From positions 3,410,001 through 3,474,000 of the forward strand of contig NZ_LT897781.1 of NCBI RefSeq assembly GCF_900188315.1: 64,000 nucleotides of DNA, in the 5' to 3' direction. Position 1 is the stretch's first letter; each line of letters starts with the position of its first letter. A program made the translations under genes and the position numbers. The notes under the pieces were generated by a model. The model was not told where the DNA came from and searched no databases. It saw only the letters and a program-made list of their open reading frames with translations. This stretch comes from Marinobacter sp. es.042 (GTDB lineage: Bacteria > Pseudomonadota > Gammaproteobacteria > Pseudomonadales > Oleiphilaceae). This document shows, in pieces, positions 19,188 through 29,517 of this stretch.

Positions 19188-20636
19188 ATGCTGATTATCC
19201 CGGCTGAAAACGCCATCAACTGGAAACGCCCGCCCTGGGTCACCCTGGGCCTGATCATGACCTGCCTGCTGGTTTTTCTGTTTTATCAGGGGGACGACAG
19301 CCGGAAACTCGAGCAGGCCGTTGAACAGTACCTGGCCGCCGACCTTCATGAGCTGGAGGCGCCGGCCTACGAGGATTACCTGCAACGACAAATCCAGTTC
19401 CATGGTGAAGAAGGCCGGGTATACGAACTACAGCAGTTTCAGCAACTCCGGGAAGAGAACGAAACCTTCTGGCTGGCCATCAACCTGATGATGGACCGGG
19501 AGTTCTATCAGTATCTGCTGCAGAACCGTGATGTGATCTGGGCGCCGGCAGAAAGGGCCCGTTGGCAGGAGCAGCGCACTGCGATAGAGCAGCAGTACAT
19601 CCAGAAGCTGAGTGCCAACCAGTTGGGCCTGGTTCCTGCCGATCTGTCACTGTATACCCTGATCACCTACCAGTTTCTGCACGGCGGCTGGGGCCATATC
19701 ATCGGTAACCTGATCTTCCTGTTCCTGCTGGGATTCACCGTTGAGAAAGCCCTGGGGCCGGGTCGGTACCTGATTGCCTATCTGGTTTGCGGTGCCTTGT
19801 CCGGCCTGATGTTTACCGCGGTTTCGGCGGGTAGCTATGTACCCCTGGTGGGTGCCTCGGGCTCGATCTCCGGCCTGATGGGCATGTACGTAGCCATCTA
19901 TGGCCTGCAGAAGATCCGTTTCTTCTACTTTCTCGGCGTTTACTTCAACTATTTCCGTGCTCCGGCTATTGCCCTGTTACCGGTTTGGGTGGGCAAGGAA
20001 ATCTACGATTACTGGTATGCTGGTGCCACCGGTATCGCCTACATGGCCCACGCTGGTGGTCTGATCGCAGGTGCCGGCCTGGTCTGGCTGCTTGGCAAAA
20101 GCTGGCTGCAGGTGCGAGAGGAATTTTTCGAGCCGGAAGAAGAAGAGCAGGATGCCCGGTTTACCACCGGTTACGCCCAGGCCATGGCCAGCCTGGGCCG
20201 GATGGAGTTCGATTTGGCCCGGCGGCAATTCGAGGCTCTTCGTGAGCACTATCCGGAACGCCATATTCTGCTGGAACACCTTTACCAGCTGGCCAAACTC
20301 CGCCCGGACTTGCCCGAATATCGTGATCGCGCCAAAGAACTGATGAACGATGCCCTCAGCCGGCGCCAGCCAGAGCAGATGATTTCGATCTGGCAGGAAT
20401 ACCTGGGCAAGGGGGAGAGCTATCAGCCACTAGCGGCAGAAGACCATAACCGGGTCCTTTTCACCAGCCTCAAGCAACATGATCTAAAGGCTGCAGAGAA
20501 AGCCTTCGAGCGGCTCAGAAGCACGGGCGATGACATGCTGACTACCGAGGCCTGTCGGTTGCTTGTGGAAGAGTTTGAAAAGCGCCAGATGGCACCGAAA
20601 GCCCGTCATTATCGTCAACTTCTTCAGGCCCGCTAG
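19188..20636 (+). CDS. Rhomboid family intramembrane serine protease with C-terminal TPR-like domain
   Basis: This 482-residue protein is a membrane protease. The catalytic Ser224 is in GASGSISG, and His288 is in YMAHAGGLIAG, forming the rhomboid dyad across six to seven helices. A 120-residue soluble insert follows the first helix (about 35-150, rich in Glu and Gln). A C-terminal cytoplasmic helical-repeat domain (about 320-482, for example GYAQAMASLGRMEFDLARR) resembles tetratricopeptide repeats and may bind a partner. The substrate is unknown. The convergent neighbour has a similar helical tail. Confidence 0.9.
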   Translation: MLIIPAENAINWKRPPWVTLGLIMTCLLVFLFYQGDDSRKLEQAVEQYLAADLHELEAPAYEDYLQRQIQFHGEEGRVYELQQFQQLREENETFWLAINLMMDREFYQYLLQNRDVIWAPAERARWQEQRTAIEQQYIQKLSANQLGLVPADLSLYTLITYQFLHGGWGHIIGNLIFLFLLGFTVEKALGPGRYLIAYLVCGALSGLMFTAVSAGSYVPLVGASGSISGLMGMYVAIYGLQKIRFFYFLGVYFNYFRAPAIALLPVWVGKEIYDYWYAGATGIAYMAHAGGLIAGAGLVWLLGKSWLQVREEFFEPEEEEQDARFTTGYAQAMASLGRMEFDLARRQFEALREHYPERHILLEHLYQLAKLRPDLPEYRDRAKELMNDALSRRQPEQMISIWQEYLGKGESYQPLAAEDHNRVLFTSLKQHDLKAAEKAFERLRSTGDDMLTTEACRLLVEEFEKRQMAPKARHYRQLLQAR

Positions 20637-20646
20637 CCTCGGGGCA

Positions 20647-20755
20647 GCAGGGTATGGGAGGGGCTTCCCAAAACACGCTGTGAATACGTCCCTGTACGCT
20701 CGGCTCCGCCATCCATGGCTCCGCACGGTTTTGGGAAGCCCCTCCCATACCCTGC
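20647..20755 (+). repeat. Dispersed palindromic element, copy 1
   Basis: Two perfect 28-nt inverted arms (20647-20674 and 20728-20755) enclose 53 nt. The first 28 of these (20675-20702, starting ACGCTGTGAATACGTCC) match copy 2 at 48877-48904 on the other strand at 27 of 28 positions. The rest contains a small hairpin GCCAT-CC-ATGGC (20708-20719). The element fills nearly the whole gap between the rhomboid stop (20636) and the next gene's stop (20757). It is probably a bidirectional transcription barrier or a REP/MITE-like element. Confidence 0.9.
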
Positions 20756-20756
20756 G

Positions 20757-22211
20757 TCAGTCCTGTACGGAAAACGTCGCTTTTGGCCCCTTCAGCGGCT
20801 CTTTATTCTGCGCCTGCTCAAGATAAACCTTAATCTGTTCATGCAGCGGATGATTCACGCACTTTTTCTGGATAAACGTCAGGAAGGCCGTCGCTTTTTC
20901 CCACTGGGACAAGCCGTTGGCCAGGGTCTGGGCGACCAGCAGGTAGGCCGGGGCCAACTGCTCGCTGTCCGGGAAGCGCTTGTGGAAATCCTGCAGTACC
21001 CGTAACGCCGGCTTGAATTGGCCCCGGTGGTACAGGGCCCGGGCGCAGCGCACGGACAGGTCCGGATCCTCCAGCTTGAAGCCGGGTTCTGCTTTCTGGA
21101 TCGTATTCAGCACATCGGCGATGCCTTCGCCGTCGTTGCGATCGGCCAGCCAGCCCAGAATGCGTGGGTGGTAGCGGTAGAGTTCGTCGGTGTCCTGGCG
21201 GGCCGTCAGTAGCTGGTACAACTGGCCGATTCTCAGGGCGTTGTCCCGATCGCGCTTCAGTGCTTCCTTCAACATGCTCTGCACGCGATCGTAGTTGCCG
21301 TCTTTCAGGTTCATGTCGATATCGGCATCGAAACGGGCACTTCGGTCACGCTGGTGGGTGTCCTGCCCAGAGGTTTCGTCCTGAATGTCCGAGGCAAAAC
21401 CCAGCTCTTCCTGGTACTGGAACAGCAGGTAGCCAAGCATGTGGAACAGAATCAGGGTGAAGGTACTGTTCAGGAAGCCGGCCAGGGGCTGGGCCACCCA
21501 GAACGGAAAGTGATTCACCGCAAAGTCCTGGGCCGCGCCCGAGGCGAGGGTCAGCAGGATCAGGTAGCCGTAGAGCAGGAAATAAGGGGTGCCAATTCGC
21601 GAGATCAGCACCGCCAGATTCATCGGATTCACCGCAGCACCCACAGAACGCTCCATGGCCAGAACCATGATGCTGGCCGGTAATGCCAGAATGACAAACG
21701 CCAGCGCCAGCAGCATCAGGATGGGGCCGCCGAGCATGGCAGCCGCGCCAACCAGCCCGCCCATCAGCACGAAGACCAGCAACTGCAGGATGACAATATC
21801 AAAGCCACTGCCGGTGAAGGCGACGGACACGGCGGGCGGTTTCAGGTGGCCTTCAGCGGTGTGGTTGATCACCGCATAGGTATACTTGAACAGGGCCAGG
21901 GCAAGCACCAGCCAGATCAGGATGCCAATCAGGTTGGCGGGGGCTACCACCGGCACCAGGGTGCAGATGGCGATAACGATCAGCGGATCGGTATGGAACG
22001 GGTAACGAAAGAACGCGCCGAGTCGCTGCCAGAAAGGGACCACTTCGGTGGCGGCGCCCAGGTATCGCATGGCCTTGCTGCAGTGGGGACACAGGGCCCG
22101 ACGCTGTCGGGTATCGGCATCGGGCATGCAGCGGCTGCAGTAGTGAATCTGGCACTCCCCACAGTGCCATTTGGCAGGGTCGCCGGGGTGATAGTGGCAA
22201 TCGTGTTTCAC
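20757..22211 (-). CDS. Membrane protein with N-terminal zinc finger and C-terminal TPR-like repeats
   Basis: This 484-residue protein is not one I can name. The N-terminus has a B-box-like or treble-clef zinc-binding cluster (C5, H8, C17, C20, C25, C28, C41, C44; for example WHCGECQIHYCSRC). Then come about six membrane helices (75-280), with a YIP1/DUF4013-like feel. A soluble helical-repeat domain follows (about 310-480, for example ALYHRGQFKPALRVLQDF). Zinc finger and TPR tail should both face the cytoplasm, suggesting a scaffold or regulator of membrane proteins. It converges with the rhomboid gene, which has a comparable tail. Confidence 0.75.
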   Translation of the reverse strand: MKHDCHYHPGDPAKWHCGECQIHYCSRCMPDADTRQRRALCPHCSKAMRYLGAATEVVPFWQRLGAFFRYPFHTDPLIVIAICTLVPVVAPANLIGILIWLVLALALFKYTYAVINHTAEGHLKPPAVSVAFTGSGFDIVILQLLVFVLMGGLVGAAAMLGGPILMLLALAFVILALPASIMVLAMERSVGAAVNPMNLAVLISRIGTPYFLLYGYLILLTLASGAAQDFAVNHFPFWVAQPLAGFLNSTFTLILFHMLGYLLFQYQEELGFASDIQDETSGQDTHQRDRSARFDADIDMNLKDGNYDRVQSMLKEALKRDRDNALRIGQLYQLLTARQDTDELYRYHPRILGWLADRNDGEGIADVLNTIQKAEPGFKLEDPDLSVRCARALYHRGQFKPALRVLQDFHKRFPDSEQLAPAYLLVAQTLANGLSQWEKATAFLTFIQKKCVNHPLHEQIKVYLEQAQNKEPLKGPKATFSVQD

Positions 22212-22355
22212 AGGTGCTTTTGTCCTGGTCCATCAGAAAATCGTTGGCTCATGATGACAGATGTCGGTTTTGATCGCAGCAAACCAGTTAACAGGTAGAC
22301 TATTGTCAGTTCCCGGGCGTATCCAACCGGGCACATTTGATTATCCGGAGGTTGC

Positions 22356-24179
22356 TTGGAACACCCGCAAAACAGCGTAACCGGTATCGATACTCGCGAA
22401 ACCCGACAGCAGTACACCTGGCGGGATATTTTTGGGCTTGCGCTCAAGCACAAGCCAAGACTGGTGCGTGCCAATCTGCTGGCTATCATGGCAACCGTGA
22501 TGAGTGTGCCGGTGCCACTGCTGCTGCCGGTTCTGGTGGATGAAGTGCTACTGGACGAGCCTGGCCCGGTGTTACCGGTAATGGATTCCTTCCTGCCGGG
22601 GAGCTGGGAAACACCGGTGGTCTATATCGGCCTGATGGTTGTGGTGGCATTTCTGCTTCGTGTGGCGGCACTGTTGTTCAACGTTTTGCAGTCCCGGGAA
22701 TTTTCCAAGGTTTCCAAGGATGTGGTGTTCCGCATCCGGTCCCGCCTGCTGGGGCGTTTGCAGCGGGTGGCCATGTCCGAGTACGAGACTCGCGGCTCTG
22801 GCGGAATCAGCAGTCACTTTATTACCGATCTGGATACCGTAGACCAGTTTCTGGGTACCACCATCAGCCGTTTTCTGGTGGCGAGCCTGACAGTGCTGGG
22901 TACCGCTGGGGTCCTGCTCTGGGTGCACTGGGAGCTGGGCCTACTCATTCTGCTGTTCAATCCGCTGGTCATCTTCGCCACGATTCTGATCGGCAAGCGG
23001 GTCAAGGAGCTCAAGCGACGGGAGAACAGTGCTTACGAGGAATTTCAGGGGGATCTGACGGAAACCCTGGATGCGATTCACCAGCTGCGGGCGGCCAATC
23101 GGGAAAAGCATTACCTGCGCCAGCTGATCGACCGAGCCCGCAACGTGCGGGACCACGCGATCCAGTTCGAATGGCGCAGCGATGCAGCCAGCCGGGCCAG
23201 CTTTGCGCTGTTCCAGTTCGGCGTCGACGCATTCCGGGCCGCCGCGATGGTAACCGTGCTGTTCAGCGACCTGAGCATCGGCATGATGTTCGCCATTTTC
23301 GGCTACCTCTGGTTCATGTTGACGCCGGTTCAGGAAATGCTCAACATGCAATACGCTTGGTTCGCTGCCAATGCGGCGCTCGGACGTATTAACCGGTTGC
23401 TGGATCTGAAGGAAGAGCCCCGCTATCCGGCGCTGGAGAACCCGTTTCGCGACCGTCATACCGTGGGGCTTACCCTGCGCAATATCCACTTCGCTTATGG
23501 CGAGGAGCAGGTGCTCCGGGGCATCAACCTGCAGTTGGCGCCCGGCGAAAAAGTGGCACTGGTGGGCGCCAGCGGTGGCGGCAAGTCGACTCTGATTCAG
23601 GTGATCCTCGGTATGTACACTCCGCAGCAGGGCGAGGTGCTGATTGATGGGGTGCCTGTTGAGCGCATTGGCTTGCCCTGCCTTCGTGAACATGTCGCGA
23701 CCGTGCTTCAGCACCCGGCGCTGTTCAACGATACCGTTCGACAGAACCTGACCCTTGGTCGGGACAAGCCCGATGCCGCGCTCTGGGATGCCCTGCGAAT
23801 CGCCCAATTGGACGGCACGGTTGCCGCAATGCACGACCAGCTTGATACCGTTATCGGCCGGCAGGGCGTGCGCCTTTCTGGCGGACAGCGTCAACGGCTG
23901 GCCATTGCCCGGATGATCCTGTCAGAGCCTTCAGTGGTGATCCTGGATGAGGCCACCTCGGCGCTGGATGCGGAAACCGAGTTCCAGCTCCATCGGGATC
24001 TCGAAGCCTTCCTGAAGCAGCGCACCACCCTGATCATTGCCCATCGCCTCAGCGCCGTTAAACAGGCAGATCGAGCCTGTGTTTTCGAGGATGGCCGAAT
24101 CATCGAAGAAGGCCATCACGATGAACTGATTGCCAAGGAGGGGTTGTATGCTCAGCTCTATGGCGAACGCCAGATGTAG
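22356..24179 (+). CDS. ABC transporter, fused permease and ATPase (exporter type)
   Basis: The 607-residue protein is a half-transporter that would act as a homodimer to export lipid or drug-like substrates. A six-helix membrane domain covers about 20-330. The ATPase has Walker A GASGGGKST (about 404-412), signature LSGGQRQRL (about 507) and Walker B VVILDEATSALD. The start is TTG, supported by CGGAGGTTGC immediately upstream. It is divergent from the zinc-finger membrane protein. The sequence alone does not tell MsbA-like lipid flipping from other exporter roles. Confidence 0.9.
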   Translation: MEHPQNSVTGIDTRETRQQYTWRDIFGLALKHKPRLVRANLLAIMATVMSVPVPLLLPVLVDEVLLDEPGPVLPVMDSFLPGSWETPVVYIGLMVVVAFLLRVAALLFNVLQSREFSKVSKDVVFRIRSRLLGRLQRVAMSEYETRGSGGISSHFITDLDTVDQFLGTTISRFLVASLTVLGTAGVLLWVHWELGLLILLFNPLVIFATILIGKRVKELKRRENSAYEEFQGDLTETLDAIHQLRAANREKHYLRQLIDRARNVRDHAIQFEWRSDAASRASFALFQFGVDAFRAAAMVTVLFSDLSIGMMFAIFGYLWFMLTPVQEMLNMQYAWFAANAALGRINRLLDLKEEPRYPALENPFRDRHTVGLTLRNIHFAYGEEQVLRGINLQLAPGEKVALVGASGGGKSTLIQVILGMYTPQQGEVLIDGVPVERIGLPCLREHVATVLQHPALFNDTVRQNLTLGRDKPDAALWDALRIAQLDGTVAAMHDQLDTVIGRQGVRLSGGQRQRLAIARMILSEPSVVILDEATSALDAETEFQLHRDLEAFLKQRTTLIIAHRLSAVKQADRACVFEDGRIIEEGHHDELIAKEGLYAQLYGERQM

Positions 24180-24351
24180 CTGACTTCTGTCAAAGTTACT
24201 TTCTATTGCAACAAAAATTGATTTGTCGCATTCAACGACCGTGTTTGTTCGCCATTGCAAGCTTTTTTCTGGTATATATCTGCATGATGCAACTACATTC
24301 GGGGCGAAGGTTTCAAATGAAACCCGGGCCGATTTCCGACGGGCAATCTAC

Positions 24352-24939
24352 GTGAACAAGAAATACACAGCCATTCTGCTTTTCGTTTCGGCATTTGTTG
24401 TGGCGGCTGCACTTCCTGTCATGCCCTCACTGCTTAATAACGATGGATTCTACGGCATGGCCATCAATGAACCCGGTGCAGCGGTCGGTGATTACCGGCC
24501 TCCCGAAGAAGGGCTCGCGATTATCTTTTTCGGTTATCAGCAGTGTGGAACCGTATGTCCGGTGCAGCTGGTCAATCTGATGGAACTTAGCCAGCGCCTT
24601 GAAGGGGCGGACATAGAGTTCCTGTTTGTCACACTCGACCCCGAAAACGACACGCCGGAATTGCTGCAACAGACGACACGGAGTCTTGGCAAGGCGTTCA
24701 GAGCCTACCGACCGAAAAATCACCGGGCCGCTCAAAAACTGGCTTCAGCTTACAACGATTTTGCCGTTAAACAGGGTAGTACCGCGGATGATCTCATTGC
24801 TCACAGCGCAAATCTGCACGTAGTGACGCGGGATTTCCGCCGAAGGCTGGTTTACACAACGCCAGACCTGAATCTTGAACTGGTTGAACAGGATCTTCGC
24901 CGCTTACTAAAAGACAAGAAGAGTGAGAGTTCTGCATGA
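24352..24939 (+). CDS. SCO1/SenC-family thiol-disulfide or copper protein
   Basis: The 195-residue protein is anchored by an N-terminal helix (residues 5-22) and has a thioredoxin-like domain. The metal-binding set is present: CGTVC (C65, C69) and a distal His151 in [12 protein letters not shown] proteins load copper into cytochrome oxidase CuA or act as periplasmic redox sensors. I prefer GTG 24352 to the in-frame ATG-like start at 24223, since the latter adds 43 residues of low similarity before the signal anchor. The stop overlaps the next gene's start (ATGA), so it is coupled to the chemoreceptor and not to an oxidase gene. Confidence 0.85.
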   Translation: MNKKYTAILLFVSAFVVAAALPVMPSLLNNDGFYGMAINEPGAAVGDYRPPEEGLAIIFFGYQQCGTVCPVQLVNLMELSQRLEGADIEFLFVTLDPENDTPELLQQTTRSLGKAFRAYRPKNHRAAQKLASAYNDFAVKQGSTADDLIAHSANLHVVTRDFRRRLVYTTPDLNLELVEQDLRRLLKDKKSESSA

Positions 24940-26456
24940 CGACAGCGGTAAACAGTCAGTCTTATGAAGTTGAAATCCGGGAGCGCACCGATCGCCAGAT
25001 GTTGTTTATCCTTCTGGCCCATATTCCGGTGGTCGGTTTGCTGGTGCCGATGGGGTACGGGACAACCACATTCGCTCTGGTTGCGTCTTTGTTGGTAGGA
25101 GGCCTTGCAACTGCCGGCTTCTTTACGATGCGTGGAACGAGGGCCTTGTCGTCACTGTTCGCGGTCTGCCTGATGCTCTTCTCTGCCATCATGATCCAGG
25201 CGCAGCTGGGCAGAATCGAAATGCATTTCCACATTTTTGCTGCGCTGGCCCTGGTGATCATCTATCGGGACTGGCTGCCGGTGGTGGTCGCTGCTGTAAC
25301 GATAGCGCTTCATCATGTTGCATTTACGGCTCTTGAACTGGCGGGTGCCTCATTGGGCGAGATGCCGATCATGATCTTCAACTATGACTGCAACTGGTCT
25401 ATTACCTTTTTACACGCGGCATTTGTGGTTTTTGAGTCTGCGATTCTCGTCTTTTTTGCGATCCAAATGGGGGCAGAGCAAAGGCAGTCGTTTCAGATTA
25501 TTGAAATTATACGGACGTTCGATGCGGATAATGATCTTACCGCGCGTCTCGATGGCGCAGATAAGAACGTCACGGCCAGCTCCTTCAATAACATGCTTGA
25601 CAGGTTTGTAGAGCTCATCGCCAGACTGAAGGAGCTCTCTGGTCAATTGCGTTCGAATGCTGATGATATGACCAGCGTTAGTGACACCACGACACAGATC
25701 ACGAGTGAGCAGCAGGCACAGACCGATCAGGCGGCAACAGCCACCAACGAGATGTCAGCCAGCATCCAGGAAGTGGCGAGCAACGCGCAATTGGCGTCCG
25801 ACGCCGCCAGTAATGCTTCCGAAGCCGCTACCAGAGGCGGTAAGGCAATGGCTAACGCATCGAAACTCACGGAGTCTACCGATGAAGCTCTTGAAAGTAG
25901 TGCTAATCGGGTTGATGAGCTGAGCGAAAAGATTGAATCCATTGCTTCTGTTGTCGGTTCTATCAATGCCATTTCAGAGCAAACCAATCTGCTGGCCCTT
26001 AATGCCGCCATCGAGGCGGCCAGAGCAGGTGAGCATGGCCGTGGATTCTCCGTGGTCGCGGATGAGGTAAGGGCGCTTTCCTTGAGAACTCAGGAATTTA
26101 CCGACCAAATTCGTGCGACAGTGGGCGAATTGAGTCAAATCTCCGAAGCAACCAAGACTTCCATGGAGATGGGCCGGACCCGTTCTGCGGAATCAACGCG
26201 GGCCATGCGAGAAACCGGAGAAGCCATCCGCGAGGTTGAAGCAGCCATCGGCGAGGTTTCGCAAATGAATTACCAGATCGCATCGGCCTCGGAAGAGCAG
26301 GCGGCCACGTCGCTTCAGATCAATGAGAATATCCATTCCATCGCCAGCCGGAACAACGATGTGGTATCCGAGGCGGAGCGGGTCAGAACCATGGCTTCAG
26401 ACCTTGAGGCGGTCACCGAAAAACTGAATGAACTGGTGAAGCTGTATCGTATCTAA
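24936..26456 (+). CDS. Methyl-accepting chemotaxis protein with six-helix His-rich membrane sensor
   Basis: This 506-residue chemoreceptor has about six membrane helices in residues 20-180 and no large periplasmic domain. The helices contain a conserved-looking set of histidines ([26 protein letters not shown]) that could hold heme or metal. A short HAMP-like segment leads to the methyl-accepting signalling domain, with the hairpin tip [19 protein letters not shown] (about 350-368). It ends in KLYRI, with no CheR-binding pentapeptide that I can see. It is translationally coupled to the SCO-type gene, which points to redox or copper sensing (inference). Confidence 0.9.
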   Translation: MTTAVNSQSYEVEIRERTDRQMLFILLAHIPVVGLLVPMGYGTTTFALVASLLVGGLATAGFFTMRGTRALSSLFAVCLMLFSAIMIQAQLGRIEMHFHIFAALALVIIYRDWLPVVVAAVTIALHHVAFTALELAGASLGEMPIMIFNYDCNWSITFLHAAFVVFESAILVFFAIQMGAEQRQSFQIIEIIRTFDADNDLTARLDGADKNVTASSFNNMLDRFVELIARLKELSGQLRSNADDMTSVSDTTTQITSEQQAQTDQAATATNEMSASIQEVASNAQLASDAASNASEAATRGGKAMANASKLTESTDEALESSANRVDELSEKIESIASVVGSINAISEQTNLLALNAAIEAARAGEHGRGFSVVADEVRALSLRTQEFTDQIRATVGELSQISEATKTSMEMGRTRSAESTRAMRETGEAIREVEAAIGEVSQMNYQIASASEEQAATSLQINENIHSIASRNNDVVSEAERVRTMASDLEAVTEKLNELVKLYRI

Positions 26457-26473
26457 GCCTTCCAGGAACTGAT

Positions 26474-26499
26474 GTCGGAGAGTCGTCCGGCTCTCCGAC
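26474..26499 (+). terminator. Hairpin after the chemoreceptor gene
   Basis: GTCGGAGAG and CTCTCCGAC make a perfect 9-bp stem with an 8-nt loop, 17 nt after the stop codon. No clear T-run follows, so efficiency is uncertain. Confidence 0.55.
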
Positions 26500-26716
26500 G
26501 TTGGTCTGATATTCACCGCGCTGATGCCGAACATTCACCGGCCCGCGGTTGAACTCTCGTTAATTGCTGCAATAGTTAAAGGTGACTTCACGCTGTGGAG
26601 TCCTTTCATCAGGCTATTGCCCGGTATGGGATTGCTTGCCCGGTCGATGCGTTGCTGAAAGGGCTTCGAAAGAGCCTTCCGGAATACGCGGATAACGACG
26701 AAAAAGGAGGCACCAC

Positions 26717-29479
26717 ATGTCGAACGAAAGTCTCAGTAAAGACAGTCTATATACCCTTTCCAGCCTGGATGCTGGCGGTAAAACCTTTCATTACTACAGC
26801 CTGCCCAAGGCTGCGGACACTCTCGGCGACCTGAATCGCCTGCCGTTTTCGCTCAAAGTGCTGATGGAAAACCTTCTGCGCAATGAGGATGGCACCACCG
26901 TGGACAGAAGCCACATTGATGCCATGGTGCAGTGGATGAAGGATCGTCATTCCGACACTGAAATTCAGTTCCGGCCTGCCCGTGTGTTAATGCAGGATTT
27001 CACCGGCGTGCCCGGCGTCGTCGACCTGGCTGCCATGCGTGAGGCGGTCAAGGCAGCCGGTAAGGATCCGGCGATGATCAACCCGCTGTCGCCGGTGGAC
27101 CTGGTGATCGACCACTCGGTAATGGTGGACAAATTCGGCGACGCGTCCTCGTTCAAGGACAACGTAGCCATCGAAATGGAACGCAACCAGGAACGCTATG
27201 AATTCCTGCGCTGGGGCCAGCAGGCGTTCGACAATTTCCGTGTGGTGCCGCCGGGCACGGGTATCTGTCACCAGGTGAACCTGGAATACCTCGGCAAGAC
27301 CGTCTGGCAGAAGGACCAGGACGGCAAGACCATCGCCTACCCGGACACCCTCGTGGGCACAGACTCCCACACGACCATGATCAACGGCCTGGGCATTCTT
27401 GGCTGGGGCGTTGGCGGCATTGAAGCGGAAGCCGCCATGCTGGGCCAGCCGGTTTCCATGCTGATCCCCGAAGTAGTGGGCTTCAAGATTACCGGCAAGC
27501 TCCGTGAAGGCATTACGGCCACAGATCTGGTGCTGACCGTCACCGAAATGCTGCGCAAGAAAGGCGTTGTCGGCAAGTTCGTGGAATTCTACGGCGACGG
27601 CCTTAAGGACATGCCAGTGGCAGACCGGGCGACCATCGCCAACATGGCCCCGGAATACGGCGCCACCTGTGGTTTCTTCCCGGTAGATGAGCAGACCATC
27701 AAGTACATGCGCCTGACCGGCCGTGAGGAAGAACAGCTGGAGCTGGTGGAAGCCTACGCCAAGGCCCAGGGCTTGTGGCGTGAGCCCGGCCATGAGCCGG
27801 TGTACACAGACAACCTGGAACTCGACATGGGCGAAGTCGAGGCCAGCCTTGCCGGCCCCAAACGCCCGCAGGATCGTGTTGCCCTGAAAAACATGAAGTC
27901 CTCCTTTGAGCTGTTGATGGAAACTGCCGAGGGCCCGGCGCAAGTTCGTGAAAGCAAACTTGAATCCGAGGGTGGCGGTACCGCCGTCGGTGCCCAGAGT
28001 GCCTACTTCGAACATCCATCGAGCCAGTCGATGCAAATGAATGGAGAGGAGTGTCGCCTGGATCCGGGCGCGGTGGTGATTGCTGCTATTACCTCCTGCA
28101 CCAACACGTCCAACCCGAGCGTGATGATGGCCGCTGGACTGATTGCCCAGAAAGCCGTCGAGAAGGGGCTGAGCACCAAGCCCTGGGTCAAGACGTCCCT
28201 GGCACCGGGTTCAAAGGTGGTCACCGATTATCTCCGGGTTGGTGGTTTCCAGGATGATCTCGACAAACTTGGCTTCAACCTGGTGGGTTACGGCTGCACG
28301 ACCTGTATCGGGAACTCCGGTCCTTTACCGGAAGAGGTAGAGCAGGCCATCACCGATGGGGATCTGACTGTCGCCTCAGTGCTTTCCGGTAACCGGAACT
28401 TCGAAGGCCGGGTGCATCCGCTGGTGAAAACCAACTGGCTGGCATCGCCGCCCCTGGTGGTTGCCTATGCACTGGCGGGCAACGTTCGCCTGGATCTCTC
28501 AAAAGATCCGTTGGGCAACGACAAGGATGGAAATCCAGTGTATCTGAAGGACCTCTGGCCGAGCCAGCAGGAGATCGCTGAAGCGGTGGAGAAAGTGAAG
28601 ACCGATATGTTCCGCAAGGAGTACGCGGAAGTCTTCGATGGCGACGCTACCTGGAAGTCCATCCAGGTGCCGGAAAGCAAGGTGTACGAGTGGTCCGATA
28701 AATCCACCTACATCCAGCATCCGCCGTTCTTCGAAGGGCTCAAGGAAGAACCGGACACGATCGACGATATCAAGGATGCCAACATACTGGCACTGCTGGG
28801 CGATTCGGTGACTACCGACCACATCTCACCGGCCGGTTCCTTCAAGCCGGACACCCCTGCCGGTAAATACCTGCAGGAGCACGGTGTTGATCCGAAAGAC
28901 TTCAACTCCTATGGCTCCCGCCGGGGTAACCATGAAGTGATGATGCGCGGTACCTTCGCCAACGTTCGCATCAGGAACGAAATGCTCGACGGCGTGGAAG
29001 GCGGTTACACCAAATTCGTGCCCACCGGCGATCAGATGGCGATTTACGATGCCGCCATGAAGTATCAGGAGCAGGGCACGCCGCTGGTGGTCGTTGCCGG
29101 CAAGGAATACGGTACCGGCTCAAGCCGTGACTGGGCGGCCAAGGGTACCCGTCTGCTGGGTGTAAAAGCCGTGGTGGCCGAATCCTACGAGCGCATCCAC
29201 CGCTCCAACCTGATCGGGATGGGCGTCATGCCACTCCAGTTTCCGGAAGGCACGGACCGCAAGAGCCTCAAGCTCACCGGTGAGGAAACCATCAGCATTG
29301 AAGGCCTGTCTGGCGAGATCAAGCCGGGACAGACCCTCAAGATGACGGTGAAGTACAAGGACGGATCCACGGAGACCTGCGAGCTGAAATCTCGCATCGA
29401 CACCGCCAACGAGGCCGTGTACTTCAAGCATGGCGGTATCCTCCATTACGTGGTGCGGGAGATGTTGCGCACTGCCTGA
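26717..29479 (+). CDS. acnA: Aconitate hydratase A
   Basis: AcnA interconverts citrate and isocitrate in the TCA and glyoxylate cycles. The 920-residue length matches the IRP1/AcnA class. The three [4Fe-4S] cysteines are C461 (SCTNTSNPS), C527 and C530 ([10 protein letters not shown]). The C-terminal swivel domain carries [23 protein letters not shown] stands seven bases before ATG 26717. It is monocistronic, with a terminator-like hairpin after it. The 260-nt region upstream holds the promoter but no motif I can name. Confidence 0.96.
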   Translation: MSNESLSKDSLYTLSSLDAGGKTFHYYSLPKAADTLGDLNRLPFSLKVLMENLLRNEDGTTVDRSHIDAMVQWMKDRHSDTEIQFRPARVLMQDFTGVPGVVDLAAMREAVKAAGKDPAMINPLSPVDLVIDHSVMVDKFGDASSFKDNVAIEMERNQERYEFLRWGQQAFDNFRVVPPGTGICHQVNLEYLGKTVWQKDQDGKTIAYPDTLVGTDSHTTMINGLGILGWGVGGIEAEAAMLGQPVSMLIPEVVGFKITGKLREGITATDLVLTVTEMLRKKGVVGKFVEFYGDGLKDMPVADRATIANMAPEYGATCGFFPVDEQTIKYMRLTGREEEQLELVEAYAKAQGLWREPGHEPVYTDNLELDMGEVEASLAGPKRPQDRVALKNMKSSFELLMETAEGPAQVRESKLESEGGGTAVGAQSAYFEHPSSQSMQMNGEECRLDPGAVVIAAITSCTNTSNPSVMMAAGLIAQKAVEKGLSTKPWVKTSLAPGSKVVTDYLRVGGFQDDLDKLGFNLVGYGCTTCIGNSGPLPEEVEQAITDGDLTVASVLSGNRNFEGRVHPLVKTNWLASPPLVVAYALAGNVRLDLSKDPLGNDKDGNPVYLKDLWPSQQEIAEAVEKVKTDMFRKEYAEVFDGDATWKSIQVPESKVYEWSDKSTYIQHPPFFEGLKEEPDTIDDIKDANILALLGDSVTTDHISPAGSFKPDTPAGKYLQEHGVDPKDFNSYGSRRGNHEVMMRGTFANVRIRNEMLDGVEGGYTKFVPTGDQMAIYDAAMKYQEQGTPLVVVAGKEYGTGSSRDWAAKGTRLLGVKAVVAESYERIHRSNLIGMGVMPLQFPEGTDRKSLKLTGEETISIEGLSGEIKPGQTLKMTVKYKDGSTETCELKSRIDTANEAVYFKHGGILHYVVREMLRTA

Positions 29480-29490
29480 ATCTCGACAAT

Positions 29491-29517
29491 GGCGCTGCCT
29501 GTCAGGTGGCGCCTTTT
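29491..29517 (+). terminator. Terminator after acnA
   Basis: GGCGC...GCGCC with an inner CCT/AGG pairing and a GTC loop is followed by TTTTCC. It overlaps the 3' end of the convergent kinase gene at 29502. Confidence 0.7.

Noticed and set aside
26987..28036. 349-codon minus-strand frame inside acnA
   Set aside because: Antisense of the aconitase coding region; composition is that of a shadow frame.
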